A stretch of DNA of 7,480 bases from an uncultured Eubacteriales bacterium (GTDB lineage: Bacteria > Bacillota > Clostridia > Lachnospirales > Lachnospiraceae): positions 1 through 7,480 of the forward strand of contig OMSZ01000110.1 of assembly GCA_900313855.1 (NCBI GenBank), in the 5' to 3' direction. Both the position numbers and the translations under genes were made by a program. Below, piece by piece: positions 1 through 6,234 of the stretch. The notes below the pieces were generated by a model. The model saw nothing but the letters and a program-made list of their open reading frames with translations. It searched no databases and was not told the DNA's origin. Within the stretch, counting starts at the first letter, position 1. The number at the start of each line of letters is the position of its first letter.

Positions 1-161
1 ACACTATACAACAATGGAGTTGTTGTATTATCACTTTCATTTCCAAGTGTATAATCTGACGCCTCTACATTCATATGCGGCATCAGCCCGATAATTATTG
101 CAAATACCATGAGCATTGCTGTAAACCGTTTCTTTCTCTTCCTAATAATATTCTGTGACAT
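1..161 (-). CDS. Secreted protein, N-terminal part with Sec signal peptide (runs off the left edge)
   Basis: The ATG is at 161-159 and the frame is open to the window edge (53 codons plus 2 bases). The start is set by a near-perfect ribosome site (AGAGGAGG, 6 nt upstream). The product has a classic Sec/SPase I signal peptide. A basic n-region (RKRKKR, residues 7-12) is followed by a hydrophobic core (about residues 14-27, MLMVFAIIIGLM) and an A-type cleavage site, VEA|SD, after residue 34. The mature start is polar (SDYTLGNESDNTTT). Nothing in the visible part identifies the function. The protein should be exported and could be a cell-wall, pilus-like or extracellular enzyme component; no lipobox cysteine is seen, so a lipoprotein is unlikely. 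It is the first gene after a 316-bp gap and so probably heads its own transcript. High confidence that it is a real exported protein; the role is unknown. Confidence 0.85.
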   Translation of the reverse strand, partial: MSQNIIRKRKKRFTAMLMVFAIIIGLMPHMNVEASDYTLGNESDNTTTPLLYS

Positions 162-167
162 ACTAAT

Positions 168-175
168 CCTCCTCT
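168..175 (-). promoter_or_regulatory. Strong ribosome binding site of the secreted-protein gene
   Basis: AGAGGAGG on the minus strand, 6 nt before the ATG at 161. It is the strongest Shine-Dalgarno in the window. It supports the start of a gene whose visible part is only 53 codons. Confidence 0.8.
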
Positions 176-231
176 ATCTTCTTATAAAGATCGCCATTGC
201 TCCATTCACTATGTGGCTTTCCTAGATACTT

Positions 232-275
232 ATTATAAAATTGCGAATTACTTCTAATATTATCATTTTAATATA
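232..275 (-). promoter_or_regulatory. Candidate promoter region of the secreted-protein gene
   Basis: Two -10-like hexamers lie upstream of the secreted gene on the minus strand: a consensus TATAAT at 237-232 and a TATATT at 275-270. Neither has a recognisable TTGACA-like -35 at 16-18 bp. For the TATATT box, the place where a -35 would sit (298-293) directly abuts the tandem repeats at 300-339. That layout fits an activator-dependent promoter, but the region is so AT-rich that chance -10 matches are expected. Confidence 0.35.
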
Positions 276-299
276 ATAATAAAATAAATCAATACATCC

Positions 300-339
300 G
301 GGATAAAAATCAAGATTTTGGGATAAACGTCAAATTTTC
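300..339. repeat. Tandem 20-bp direct repeat, candidate regulator binding site
   Basis: Two head-to-tail units occupy 300-319 and 320-339. On the plus strand both begin GGGATAAA and continue with nnTCAA and a T-rich end; 15 of 20 positions agree. On the minus strand the shared core reads TTGAnnTTTATCCC. The 20-bp period is about two helical turns, so a dimer could bind one face of the DNA, as LytTR-type response regulators do (their half-sites usually repeat about every 21 bp). The pair sits upstream of the secreted-protein gene and about 45 bp from a receiver-domain relic. The regulator's identity is inference; the repeat itself is seen directly. Confidence 0.55.
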
Positions 340-384
340 TGACATTTTTGCTTATTTTTTGTAAATTGTCACCGTCCATTCCAA

Positions 385-453
385 TATACTCTTATCTTCA
401 TGGATATATACATGGAAGGAATGACCGGCGTAGAAGCGGTCAAAAAGATCATC
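385..453 (+). pseudogene. Relic of a response-regulator receiver domain (LytTR-type likely)
   Basis: Reading the plus strand in the frame of the ATG at 400, codons 385-453 give YTLIF followed by MDIYMEGMTGVEAVKKII. This is the hallmark of a receiver domain: the hydrophobic beta-3 strand, the phospho-acceptor Asp (codon 403-405), the D-I-x-M-x-G-M-x-G-x-E loop and the start of the next helix. Similarity may begin near 370. No start codon with a ribosome site precedes it, a stop lies at 340-342 in this frame, and after KII the reading turns into the antisense of the neighbouring EAL gene's end. About 23 residues of a roughly 120-residue domain therefore survive. The D-I-Y-M-E-G-M-T-G wording is typical of LytTR-family regulators in Clostridia, but the output domain is not present to prove it. 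It is non-functional as a gene and probably a leftover of deletion or rearrangement. Confidence 0.65.
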
Positions 454-477
454 TATGCTCTGTCATCGCGTCTCTTA

Positions 478-2169
478 TCAAGCCTCTATCTTATAGCTCC
501 CCATTTCCATTCGTTTTTCAAACTCCTCCAAAGGCAGGTGTTTGTCGAAATAGAAGCCCTGAGCGATATCACATTTATAATGTCTCAATATATCAACCTG
601 CTCCTTAGTCTCCACGCCCTCGGTCACGCATTCAAGTCCTATCTCATGAGCCATGGAAACAACATGCTTGAACATCAGGGTTGTGGTATTGTACTGGTTC
701 CTGTCATCCTCAGGAAGGAAGCATCGATCTATCTTCAATATATTCCATGGTATCTCCCTGATCAGATTAAGTGAGGAATAACCTACACCGAAATCATCTA
801 CGGATGTACATATCCCCTCCATCTGAAGCCCGTTAGCAACTCTTTTAAGATCCTTGAACTCCACATCTGTTGTGGTCTCGGTAAGCTCCACCTCAACATA
901 ATTATGCGGCACATTGTATCTGTCAACTATCTCTAAGATATGTCTTAAAAGATCCACATCCACCAGATGTTTTCTTGACATATTGACAGAAACCCTGACA
1001 GGATTCTTACCCTCATCAATCCATCTTCTCAGATCGGCACACACCAGATCCAACATATAAAAATCAAGCTTACAAATATCTGTTCCCTGTTCCAATACAG
1101 GAATAAACTCAGCAGGAGAAACTATCCTTCCATCATGGAACCATCTGCACAAAGCCTCCGCACCTACCAGAGCGCCTGTATTAATATTCACCTTAGGCTG
1201 GTAGAATACATGGAATTCCTTCTTTGCGATAGCTTCAGGAAACATACGCTGAATTCTAATAGAATTGGCCTTGCGCTTTATCATTTTTTCGTCAAAATAC
1301 ACTATCTGTTCGTTTTCACCATGTCTTGCCGCCTGGGAAGCAGGAATGATCCTCTCCATGATCTCCTCAGTACTGTGCATAACAAAGTCTTCCGGAATCT
1401 CATAAAAACCGGCACTTGCAGAAACCTCTACCCTGCTTTCACCACTCTTGTCATAAGGAACCGGAACTCCGGAAAAAATATCAACCAGCTGATTGGCATA
1501 TTCATTTCTGAAAACCAGGATAAAATTATCTCCGCCTAAGCGGCATACAATACCATCCTCCCCAACGACCCCCGACACAAGATTGAAATAGCTCTTGAAA
1601 ACAACGTCCCCAAGCTCTCTTCCGATCTCACGGTTGATTATGGAAAAATGTCTAAGATTATAGCATCCGACTGTGTAACCACAAAGTCCCGTCTGTTCGT
1701 TTATAAGCTCCAAAAAACGTTTGTAGGAACGTAAATTGGGATAGCCCGCATCATCGCAAAAGGCAAACTCCTCTAATATTCTCTGAAGACGCATTCTTCC
1801 GATAAATGCAAGAATAGAGCGTAACAACAGATCGACCTTTTCTTTTTCCTCATCAGTCATGGGGATCTCATCCTTCGCCTGATATATGGTACCTTTAACT
1901 ATCGCCTTAGACGGTGTGACTAATCTTTTCTCTATGACAATAACGTCATCCTTACCATTGTCATAATCACACAAGATCTCACCGTTACCGAGCTTCTCGT
2001 CAGAAAAGCTTCTATAAAACTCAGACACACCCTTTGATATGCGGAACAGCTCACACAGCTCCTCTACCACAACCTTGTAGCTTTCATGATCAAAGCTTTC
2101 CATATTATTGATATGATCGATCAGCTTCTCAAATAATATATAATATCTCTCTCTTCTTTCCTTATCCAT
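478..2169 (-). CDS. Cyclic-di-GMP phosphodiesterase: GAF-like, degenerate GGDEF and active-looking EAL domains
   Basis: A 563-aa protein with no TM segment or signal peptide, so probably cytosolic. Residues 1-135 look like a GAF-type sensor fold (weak call). Residues 140-300 are a GGDEF domain in which the signature is GGDNF (212-216) and the first metal-site Asp is replaced (NLRHF, 171-175); cyclase activity is probably lost, though GTP binding might remain. Residues 303-555 are an EAL domain with every catalytic element I can place: EAL (338-340), Asn396, Glu428 in ELTE, Asp458/Asp459 in DDFGVGYSS, Lys479 in KID, Glu517 and Gln537. It should hydrolyse c-di-GMP to pGpG. In known GGDEF-EAL proteins a dead GGDEF domain often senses GTP and activates the EAL domain; applying that here is inference. 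The start has a GGGAG site 8 nt upstream (2178-2182). It lies 42 bp after a diguanylate cyclase gene, probably in the same operon. Confidence 0.93.
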   Translation of the reverse strand: MDKERRERYYILFEKLIDHINNMESFDHESYKVVVEELCELFRISKGVSEFYRSFSDEKLGNGEILCDYDNGKDDVIVIEKRLVTPSKAIVKGTIYQAKDEIPMTDEEKEKVDLLLRSILAFIGRMRLQRILEEFAFCDDAGYPNLRSYKRFLELINEQTGLCGYTVGCYNLRHFSIINREIGRELGDVVFKSYFNLVSGVVGEDGIVCRLGGDNFILVFRNEYANQLVDIFSGVPVPYDKSGESRVEVSASAGFYEIPEDFVMHSTEEIMERIIPASQAARHGENEQIVYFDEKMIKRKANSIRIQRMFPEAIAKKEFHVFYQPKVNINTGALVGAEALCRWFHDGRIVSPAEFIPVLEQGTDICKLDFYMLDLVCADLRRWIDEGKNPVRVSVNMSRKHLVDVDLLRHILEIVDRYNVPHNYVEVELTETTTDVEFKDLKRVANGLQMEGICTSVDDFGVGYSSLNLIREIPWNILKIDRCFLPEDDRNQYNTTTLMFKHVVSMAHEIGLECVTEGVETKEQVDILRHYKCDIAQGFYFDKHLPLEEFEKRMEMGSYKIEA

Positions 2170-2203
2170 AAGCTATTCTCCCAACTCCCAAGGTATAACT
2201 AAT

Positions 2204-2220
2204 ATGATACATTATATCAT
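2204..2220 (-). promoter_or_regulatory. Candidate extended -10 promoter of the EAL gene with overlapping inverted repeat
   Basis: On the minus strand TGATATAAT (2219-2211) matches the extended -10 motif TGnTATAAT, without a good -35. It overlaps the stop codon of the cyclase gene and would start transcription about 35 nt before the EAL gene. The same bases form an inverted repeat, ATGATA-N5-TATCAT (2204-2220), which could be an operator or a chance AT-rich palindrome. If real, the EAL gene can be expressed apart from the cyclase. Confidence 0.3.
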
Positions 2221-4230
2221 GGCTTTTAATCTCCGTTTATCCGTATACATTTGTTTATCAGCCCGTTCAAAAATATCAGATACGCTTATGTCTTTACCTG
2301 AAACATAATCTGATATACCTACAGCTATCACAGGTCCGTCATTCTTTTCATGATTTGACATAATCTTTCCGCGAATACTATCTACAAGCTGCTGCCTGTT
2401 CGAATAATCAACGCCACTTAGGAATATGACAAACTCATCACCACCGATGCGGAATACCGGACTATGCTTAAACACATCACATAGAAGCTTTACCGAATCC
2501 TTAATGTAATCATCTCCTGCCTTATGCCCCATAGTATCATTTATCAGCTTAAGATCATTAAGGTCACAGACGACAATTGAAAATGGCAGATAATCCATTC
2601 CTTTATCAAGATTTCTCTGAACCGACTCTTCAAGCTCGGAAAATGCCATCTTATTTCTGACACCGGTCAGTTCATCACGTCTTGCAAGCTCCTGCTCCGT
2701 TTTAAGAGCCTGAATCTGTTCGTTCTCTCTTCTGACCTCTTCGTCAATATTCTCAACACCGATTATCACATGACCGCCGTCACTTGTTTTTCTTGCAGTC
2801 ATTCTCGTGTACAATTCCTTGTCCTCAACGATGTGACGATACTCAACGCTTATCTGCTTTCTTCCCTCTAACATTGACAGCAGATAATCCTTATTAAGCA
2901 CAGACAGCAAACGTTCCTTATCCTGTGGATGGATAAGAACCGCCGCATTTTTCTTAGCCTCGTTAAAGAAATCGTCTCCTGACTCATTAATCTCAAGCTC
3001 ACCATATATATTGTGTGAAGTATAACCGACATACTCTTCCGTTACCATATCCACATAATAGATAACATCATAATTAGAAGCGAGACTTTCGGCTATCTGA
3101 GTAAATGTTGCAACAGCCTTCTGCTTTTCTTTAAGTGCCGTTTCCGCCGTTATCGTATCCTGTATATCCTTATCACACAAAACCAGATGCTTCTTATCTT
3201 CAGAAAGCATTACGACAAAACGAAAATATCGCGCCTGATCACCGACCATTATACGATATTTATATGAATATGAATTACGCCCCTCAAGGTTTTTAAGCAT
3301 GACTTCCTTATAATACATGCTTACTGCAAAATCGCGATCATCCGGATGAGCATATCTTTTGGCATTTTCACGCGTTTCCTCAAAAAAGTCCTCGCCCCTT
3401 TTAGGAACCTCTAAGGATTTGTATTCCTCACTTACGGATATCTCCAAATATTTGCCGGTTTCAATATTGATGAAATATATAGCCTCGTAATCATTCGCCA
3501 GACTGTTTGCTATCTGACTGTATCTGTCCATCTCTTTCCTGTAATTCTCTGTAATCCTGTCCTGTTCTCTCTTCTCATCCTCCTCAACAAAAACATGCAT
3601 GATACAGTTTGCAATAAAACATCCGATAGTATAGAAAGGAGCAAACGGATGAAACGTCTGTAACAGGATCAATAAAGCCATAACACCGCCTGAAGAACAA
3701 ACCGCTCTGTAGTGAACCTGTTCCCTGCCCGTCAACTTAAAAGATACAAAGAAAGAGTATACAGTGATCAGAATATAAAGAAGGAACTGGACAACCATAA
3801 TAAGATTTCTCACATTGCCCGGAACATATATGCCATCATCATTAATGAAAAAGATTATAGGATTGAAAAAATTGATTATAAGAGTCAGTATGGTAAACCC
3901 GAATATTCCCCATCCTGCAGCCAGAAATGACTTTGCGCGGATACCGTTTTTGTCAAGGAATGCAACCACAAACCTGGTCCACAAAAGAACAGATAAGCAT
4001 ACCATAACAAAAAACAAAATAGTATCCGCGTAAATTAAAGGTATGATCTTTGTCTCCGTCAAAAATCCCCAAATTGAATCTACTACATAAAATACAAGTA
4101 TTGAATTCAAAAACTGTCTATAACGAAAATTCGCTCCCTCATGGGGTTCTTTTCTTCCGTTTTTCAGAGCATCAAAGTTAATTATCAGATGCAAAAACAC
4201 TGCCAGTATTCCAAAGCTTGAATAATACAT
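2212..4230 (-). CDS. Membrane diguanylate cyclase: about 7 TM helices, two PAS-like repeats, GGDEF
   Basis: A 672-aa protein. Residues 1-215 hold about seven hydrophobic helices (roughly 4-20, 40-57, 66-91, 102-122, 142-163, 178-192, 197-214), a membrane sensor I cannot match to a named family. Two tandem PAS-like modules follow, about 234-360 and 374-497. They are clearly duplicated: both have QIAxSLA, then a Y-x-x-I-Y strand, GxDFFxE and HPxD, offset by about 140 residues. A coiled linker (about 498-514) leads to a GGDEF domain (515-672). It keeps RDELTGVRNK, the metal/substrate stretch CDLNDLKLINDTMGH (555-569) and RIGGDEF (594-600), so it should make c-di-GMP from two GTP. The inhibitory RxxD I-site expected just before GGDEF is absent (FKHS there), so product feedback by that route is unlikely. 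The ATG has AAAAGGA 9 nt upstream (4240-4246). It is the first gene of a probable cyclase-phosphodiesterase operon. Confidence 0.93.
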   Translation of the reverse strand: MYYSSFGILAVFLHLIINFDALKNGRKEPHEGANFRYRQFLNSILVFYVVDSIWGFLTETKIIPLIYADTILFFVMVCLSVLLWTRFVVAFLDKNGIRAKSFLAAGWGIFGFTILTLIINFFNPIIFFINDDGIYVPGNVRNLIMVVQFLLYILITVYSFFVSFKLTGREQVHYRAVCSSGGVMALLILLQTFHPFAPFYTIGCFIANCIMHVFVEEDEKREQDRITENYRKEMDRYSQIANSLANDYEAIYFINIETGKYLEISVSEEYKSLEVPKRGEDFFEETRENAKRYAHPDDRDFAVSMYYKEVMLKNLEGRNSYSYKYRIMVGDQARYFRFVVMLSEDKKHLVLCDKDIQDTITAETALKEKQKAVATFTQIAESLASNYDVIYYVDMVTEEYVGYTSHNIYGELEINESGDDFFNEAKKNAAVLIHPQDKERLLSVLNKDYLLSMLEGRKQISVEYRHIVEDKELYTRMTARKTSDGGHVIIGVENIDEEVRRENEQIQALKTEQELARRDELTGVRNKMAFSELEESVQRNLDKGMDYLPFSIVVCDLNDLKLINDTMGHKAGDDYIKDSVKLLCDVFKHSPVFRIGGDEFVIFLSGVDYSNRQQLVDSIRGKIMSNHEKNDGPVIAVGISDYVSGKDISVSDIFERADKQMYTDKRRLKAMI

Positions 4231-4272
4231 ATCACACGATCCTTTTCATCTTATAAAGTATATGATATGTTA

Positions 4273-4301
4273 ACTATATCCATTTAGGTGACAGGTGTCA
4301 A
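4273..4301 (-). promoter_or_regulatory. Sigma-A-type promoter of the c-di-GMP gene pair
   Basis: On the minus strand a perfect -35 TTGACA (4301-4296) and a -10 TATAGT (4278-4273, 5 of 6 matches) are separated by exactly 17 bp. The predicted start is near 4266, giving a leader of about 36 nt to the ATG at 4230. The promoter lies in the 80-bp gap after the ABC permease gene, so the c-di-GMP genes form their own transcription unit. An inverted repeat, GATAT-N7-ATATC (4264-4280), covers the -10 and the predicted start. Confidence 0.75.
4289..4300. promoter_or_regulatory. Palindrome TGACA-N2-TGTCA overlapping the -35 box, candidate operator
   Basis: The 12-bp sequence TGACACCTGTCA has perfect 5-bp arms around a CC core and covers five of the six -35 bases plus the first spacer bases. 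A repressor bound here would block RNA polymerase. No regulator gene is adjacent. The arms are short, so this could be chance. Confidence 0.35.
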
Positions 4302-4310
4302 TAAATTAAA

Positions 4311-5489
4311 TCAACTCGTATATCTCAAAGCTTCGATAGGTGGTTTGTTAGCTGCCTTATATGCAGGATAAATGCCAAAAGCCACACCTACAAATGCCGA
4401 AAAAGCTATTGCCACAAGTACCACATCTAATGACATGCTCGCAGATATCGAATCCATAAAACGGTTAACGCCCAAAACGGTAAGTGCCGATAACGCAATC
4501 CCTATCAGGCATCCGATTATACTCACAAGAAGTGCCTCGATCAAAAACTGCAATAATATTGTTTTCTTTCTGGCACCTATAGCCTTCCTTATTCCAATCT
4601 CCCTTGTTCTTTCGGTAACCGAAACAAGCATGATATTCATAATACCTATTCCGCCTACAAGTAATGATATTGCGGCTATTCCACCTAACATCCACTTCAT
4701 GGTATCATTTACACTGCTCATGGTCTCCATAATAGTCGAAGAATTGGTTATCGAGAACGCATCCGAATCGTATCCGAATCGCTGATAAAGATATTTGGTA
4801 ATCTCATTCTCGACAGCATCCATACTTTCCTCGTCTGCTGACGCAACAAGGAAGCTGCTTACTGTCCGGCTACTGCCTGATATCTTTGATAATGCAGTAA
4901 ATGGTACATAAGCCTCAAGTCTTTCGGAGGTGTTGCCGGTTGTACTTTCTTCCTCATCAAGCACTCCTATAACGGTAAAATGATAACCGTTTAATGATAT
5001 AGTTTCTCCCACAACCTGCGTCCTGCCAAAAAGCTCCTCTGCTGCAGTCTTATTGATGACGGCAGCAAATGTCGAGCTGTCAACATCAGCATTCTTTATA
5101 AATCTTCCGCTAAGAAGTGTCATTCCCTTTATCTCATAATATGCTCCCGTTGTACCATAAAGAGTTATGCTCTCGCTTGTTCTTTCATGCTTTACCGTTG
5201 CACTTTTATTACTTAACGGAGCAGCATATTTAACAGAAGAATAATCCGCTACCATATCCACCTCATCCAGAGTAAGAGGGTTATCCTTATCATCCATTAT
5301 CATTACAGTAAGCATATTAGTTCCTATATTAGCAATAGAATCAGTCACACTTTTTGTTGCACCATTTACTATTGACACCAGCACAACAAGGGACATAACG
5401 CCTATTATCATCCCCAGCATCGTAAGAAACGAACGCATCTTGTTTGACATTATCGAATCCATCGCCATCTTAACAGATTGAAAAATCAT
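4311..5489 (-). CDS. ABC transporter permease, MacB/FtsX type (YknZ-like)
   Basis: A 392-aa integral membrane protein with the MacB/FtsX layout. One N-terminal TM helix (about 21-43) is followed by an extracellular MacB-PCD-like domain (about 45-265) and three C-terminal TM helices (about 267-291, 311-342, 355-376). Family hallmarks are the coupling stretch VTERTREIGIRKAIGAR (291-307) and the end motif FGIYPAYKAANKPPIEALRY (371-390). These transporters work by mechanotransmission with an ATPase and an adaptor, moving substrates (peptides, toxins, drugs) already outside the membrane. The ATG lies 5 nt after the ATPase stop; its ribosome site GGTGA (5499-5495) overlaps that stop codon, which implies translational coupling. 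The closest well-known system is Bacillus YknXYZ or Gram-negative MacAB. The substrate cannot be told from sequence. Confidence 0.95.
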   Translation of the reverse strand: MIFQSVKMAMDSIMSNKMRSFLTMLGMIIGVMSLVVLVSIVNGATKSVTDSIANIGTNMLTVMIMDDKDNPLTLDEVDMVADYSSVKYAAPLSNKSATVKHERTSESITLYGTTGAYYEIKGMTLLSGRFIKNADVDSSTFAAVINKTAAEELFGRTQVVGETISLNGYHFTVIGVLDEEESTTGNTSERLEAYVPFTALSKISGSSRTVSSFLVASADEESMDAVENEITKYLYQRFGYDSDAFSITNSSTIMETMSSVNDTMKWMLGGIAAISLLVGGIGIMNIMLVSVTERTREIGIRKAIGARKKTILLQFLIEALLVSIIGCLIGIALSALTVLGVNRFMDSISASMSLDVVLVAIAFSAFVGVAFGIYPAYKAANKPPIEALRYTS

Positions 5490-5494
5490 TCAAT

Positions 5495-6154
5495 TCACCA
5501 AACCTTTCCGTCCAATATTCTTATCATCCTGTCTGCCTGCTTCGCAATCTTTTCATCATGGGTAATAAGTACTATCGTATTCCCCTGATCGTGAAGCTCA
5601 TGAAAAAGCAGCATTATCTCATCACCGGTCTTGCTGTCAAGATTACCCGTAGGTTCATCCGCAAGTATTAACGATGGTTTTGTAACCAGTGCTCTGGCTA
5701 TTGCTACCCTCTGCTGCTGTCCTCCTGAAAGCTCCATCGGCTTATGATTTCTTCTTTTCTTTAATGCAACACTGTCTAGCGCCTCATCAACCCGTCTTTT
5801 CCTTTCCTGCCTCGGTACCTGCTGATACACCAGCGGCAGCTCTATATTCTCCTGCGCCGACAACCTGTTAAGCAGGTTGAAATTCTGAAATACAAAGCCT
5901 ATTTTTTCATTTCTTATCCTTGCAAGCTCATCATCAGAAAACTTCTCAACAGGCATTCCGTCAAGATAGTAGTTTCCGGTATCCGCCACATCAAGACAGC
6001 CTATCACATTCATTAAGGTTGATTTCCCGCTGCCCGACGGACCGATTATACTGACAAATTCCCCGTCCTCTATGCAAAGTGACGCATGGTCTAATGCCCT
6101 TACTGTTTCTTCCCCGATCTCATAAGTCTTGCACAAATTATCCAATTCAATCAT
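5495..6154 (-). CDS. ABC transporter ATP-binding protein, MacB/LolD type (YknY-like)
   Basis: A 219-aa nucleotide-binding subunit, the usual length for this family. Motifs (numbering from the ATG at 6154): A-loop Tyr11, Walker [10 protein letters not shown] (38-46), Q-loop Gln90 in FVFQNFNLL, signature LSGGQQQR (142-149), Walker B ILADEPTG (163-170) with catalytic Glu167, D-loop NLDSKTG and H-loop His199 in THDE. All are intact, so it should be an active ATPase driving the permease downstream. I place the start at ATG 6154, not at the in-frame GTG at 6163. The sequence AGAGGTG (6167-6161) is a good Shine-Dalgarno 6 nt before the ATG, and that GTG is part of it. It lies 80 bp after the adaptor gene and 5 bp before the permease gene, within one operon. 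Confidence 0.95.
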   Translation of the reverse strand: MIELDNLCKTYEIGEETVRALDHASLCIEDGEFVSIIGPSGSGKSTLMNVIGCLDVADTGNYYLDGMPVEKFSDDELARIRNEKIGFVFQNFNLLNRLSAQENIELPLVYQQVPRQERKRRVDEALDSVALKKRRNHKPMELSGGQQQRVAIARALVTKPSLILADEPTGNLDSKTGDEIMLLFHELHDQGNTIVLITHDEKIAKQADRMIRILDGKVW

Positions 6155-6160
6155 ATATTT

Positions 6161-6167
6161 CACCTCT
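6161..6167 (-). promoter_or_regulatory. Ribosome binding site that decides the ATPase start
   Basis: AGAGGTG, 6 nt upstream of ATG 6154 on the minus strand. The alternative GTG start (6163-6161) falls inside this site and would itself lack a ribosome site at proper spacing. Confidence 0.75.
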
Positions 6168-6169
6168 GC

Positions 6170-6183
6170 GACTACTGTTAGTC
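6170..6183 (-). other. Small hairpin in the adaptor-ATPase gap
   Basis: GACTA-ACAG-TAGTC on the minus strand: a perfect 5-bp stem with a 4-nt loop, ending 2 nt before the ATPase ribosome site. There is no T-run, so it is not a terminator. It could tune translation or mRNA processing between adaptor and ATPase, or be chance. Confidence 0.3.
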
Positions 6184-6234
6184 TGCTATCATTTCAGCTT
6201 GATCATTTATATTTTCTTCTCATCAATTACCATT

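Larger units (their letters stand above)
162..477. other. 316-bp intergenic region between the secreted gene and the EAL gene
   Basis: An AT-rich spacer with no intact gene. From left to right on the plus strand it holds the ribosome site (168-175) and candidate promoter (232-275) of the secreted gene, the tandem direct repeat (300-339), and the receiver-domain relic (385-453). No convincing Rho-independent terminator was seen for the EAL gene that ends at 478: the best hairpins (422-442, and 327-345) have short or imperfect stems and no proper T-run after them on the minus strand. Confidence 0.7.

Noticed and set aside
327..360. Hairpin followed by T-rich stretch on the plus strand, possible terminator
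   Set aside because: The stem has a C-A mismatch on this strand and only four firm pairs, no plus-strand gene precedes it, and it overlaps the direct repeats.
422..442. Hairpin TGACCG-N9-CGGTCA as terminator of the EAL gene
   Set aside because: The 6-bp stem has a 9-nt loop and no T-run follows on the minus strand. The bases are explained by the receiver-relic codons.
400..774. Plus-strand open reading frame starting at the receiver-like ATG
   Set aside because: Only its first 50 or so bases match a receiver domain. The rest is the antisense of the EAL gene's conserved C-terminal part, there is no ribosome site, and the translation after KII shows no receiver features.
1135..1539. Plus-strand open frame of 134 codons opposite the EAL protein gene
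   Set aside because: It lies wholly opposite conserved GGDEF/EAL coding sequence, lacks a ribosome site and has no recognisable composition or motif. It is a shadow frame, as are the similar frames opposite the permease, ATPase and adaptor genes.
2170..2211. c-di-GMP riboswitch or other structured leader between the two c-di-GMP genes
   Set aside because: Only 42 bases separate the genes, too short for a known c-di-GMP riboswitch aptamer. The 80-bp gap before the cyclase is likewise filled by the promoter and a leader of about 36 nt.
6155..6163. GTG at 6163 as start of the ATPase
   Set aside because: The GTG is part of the AGAGGTG ribosome site serving the ATG at 6154, and the family normally begins close to the motif that follows that ATG.
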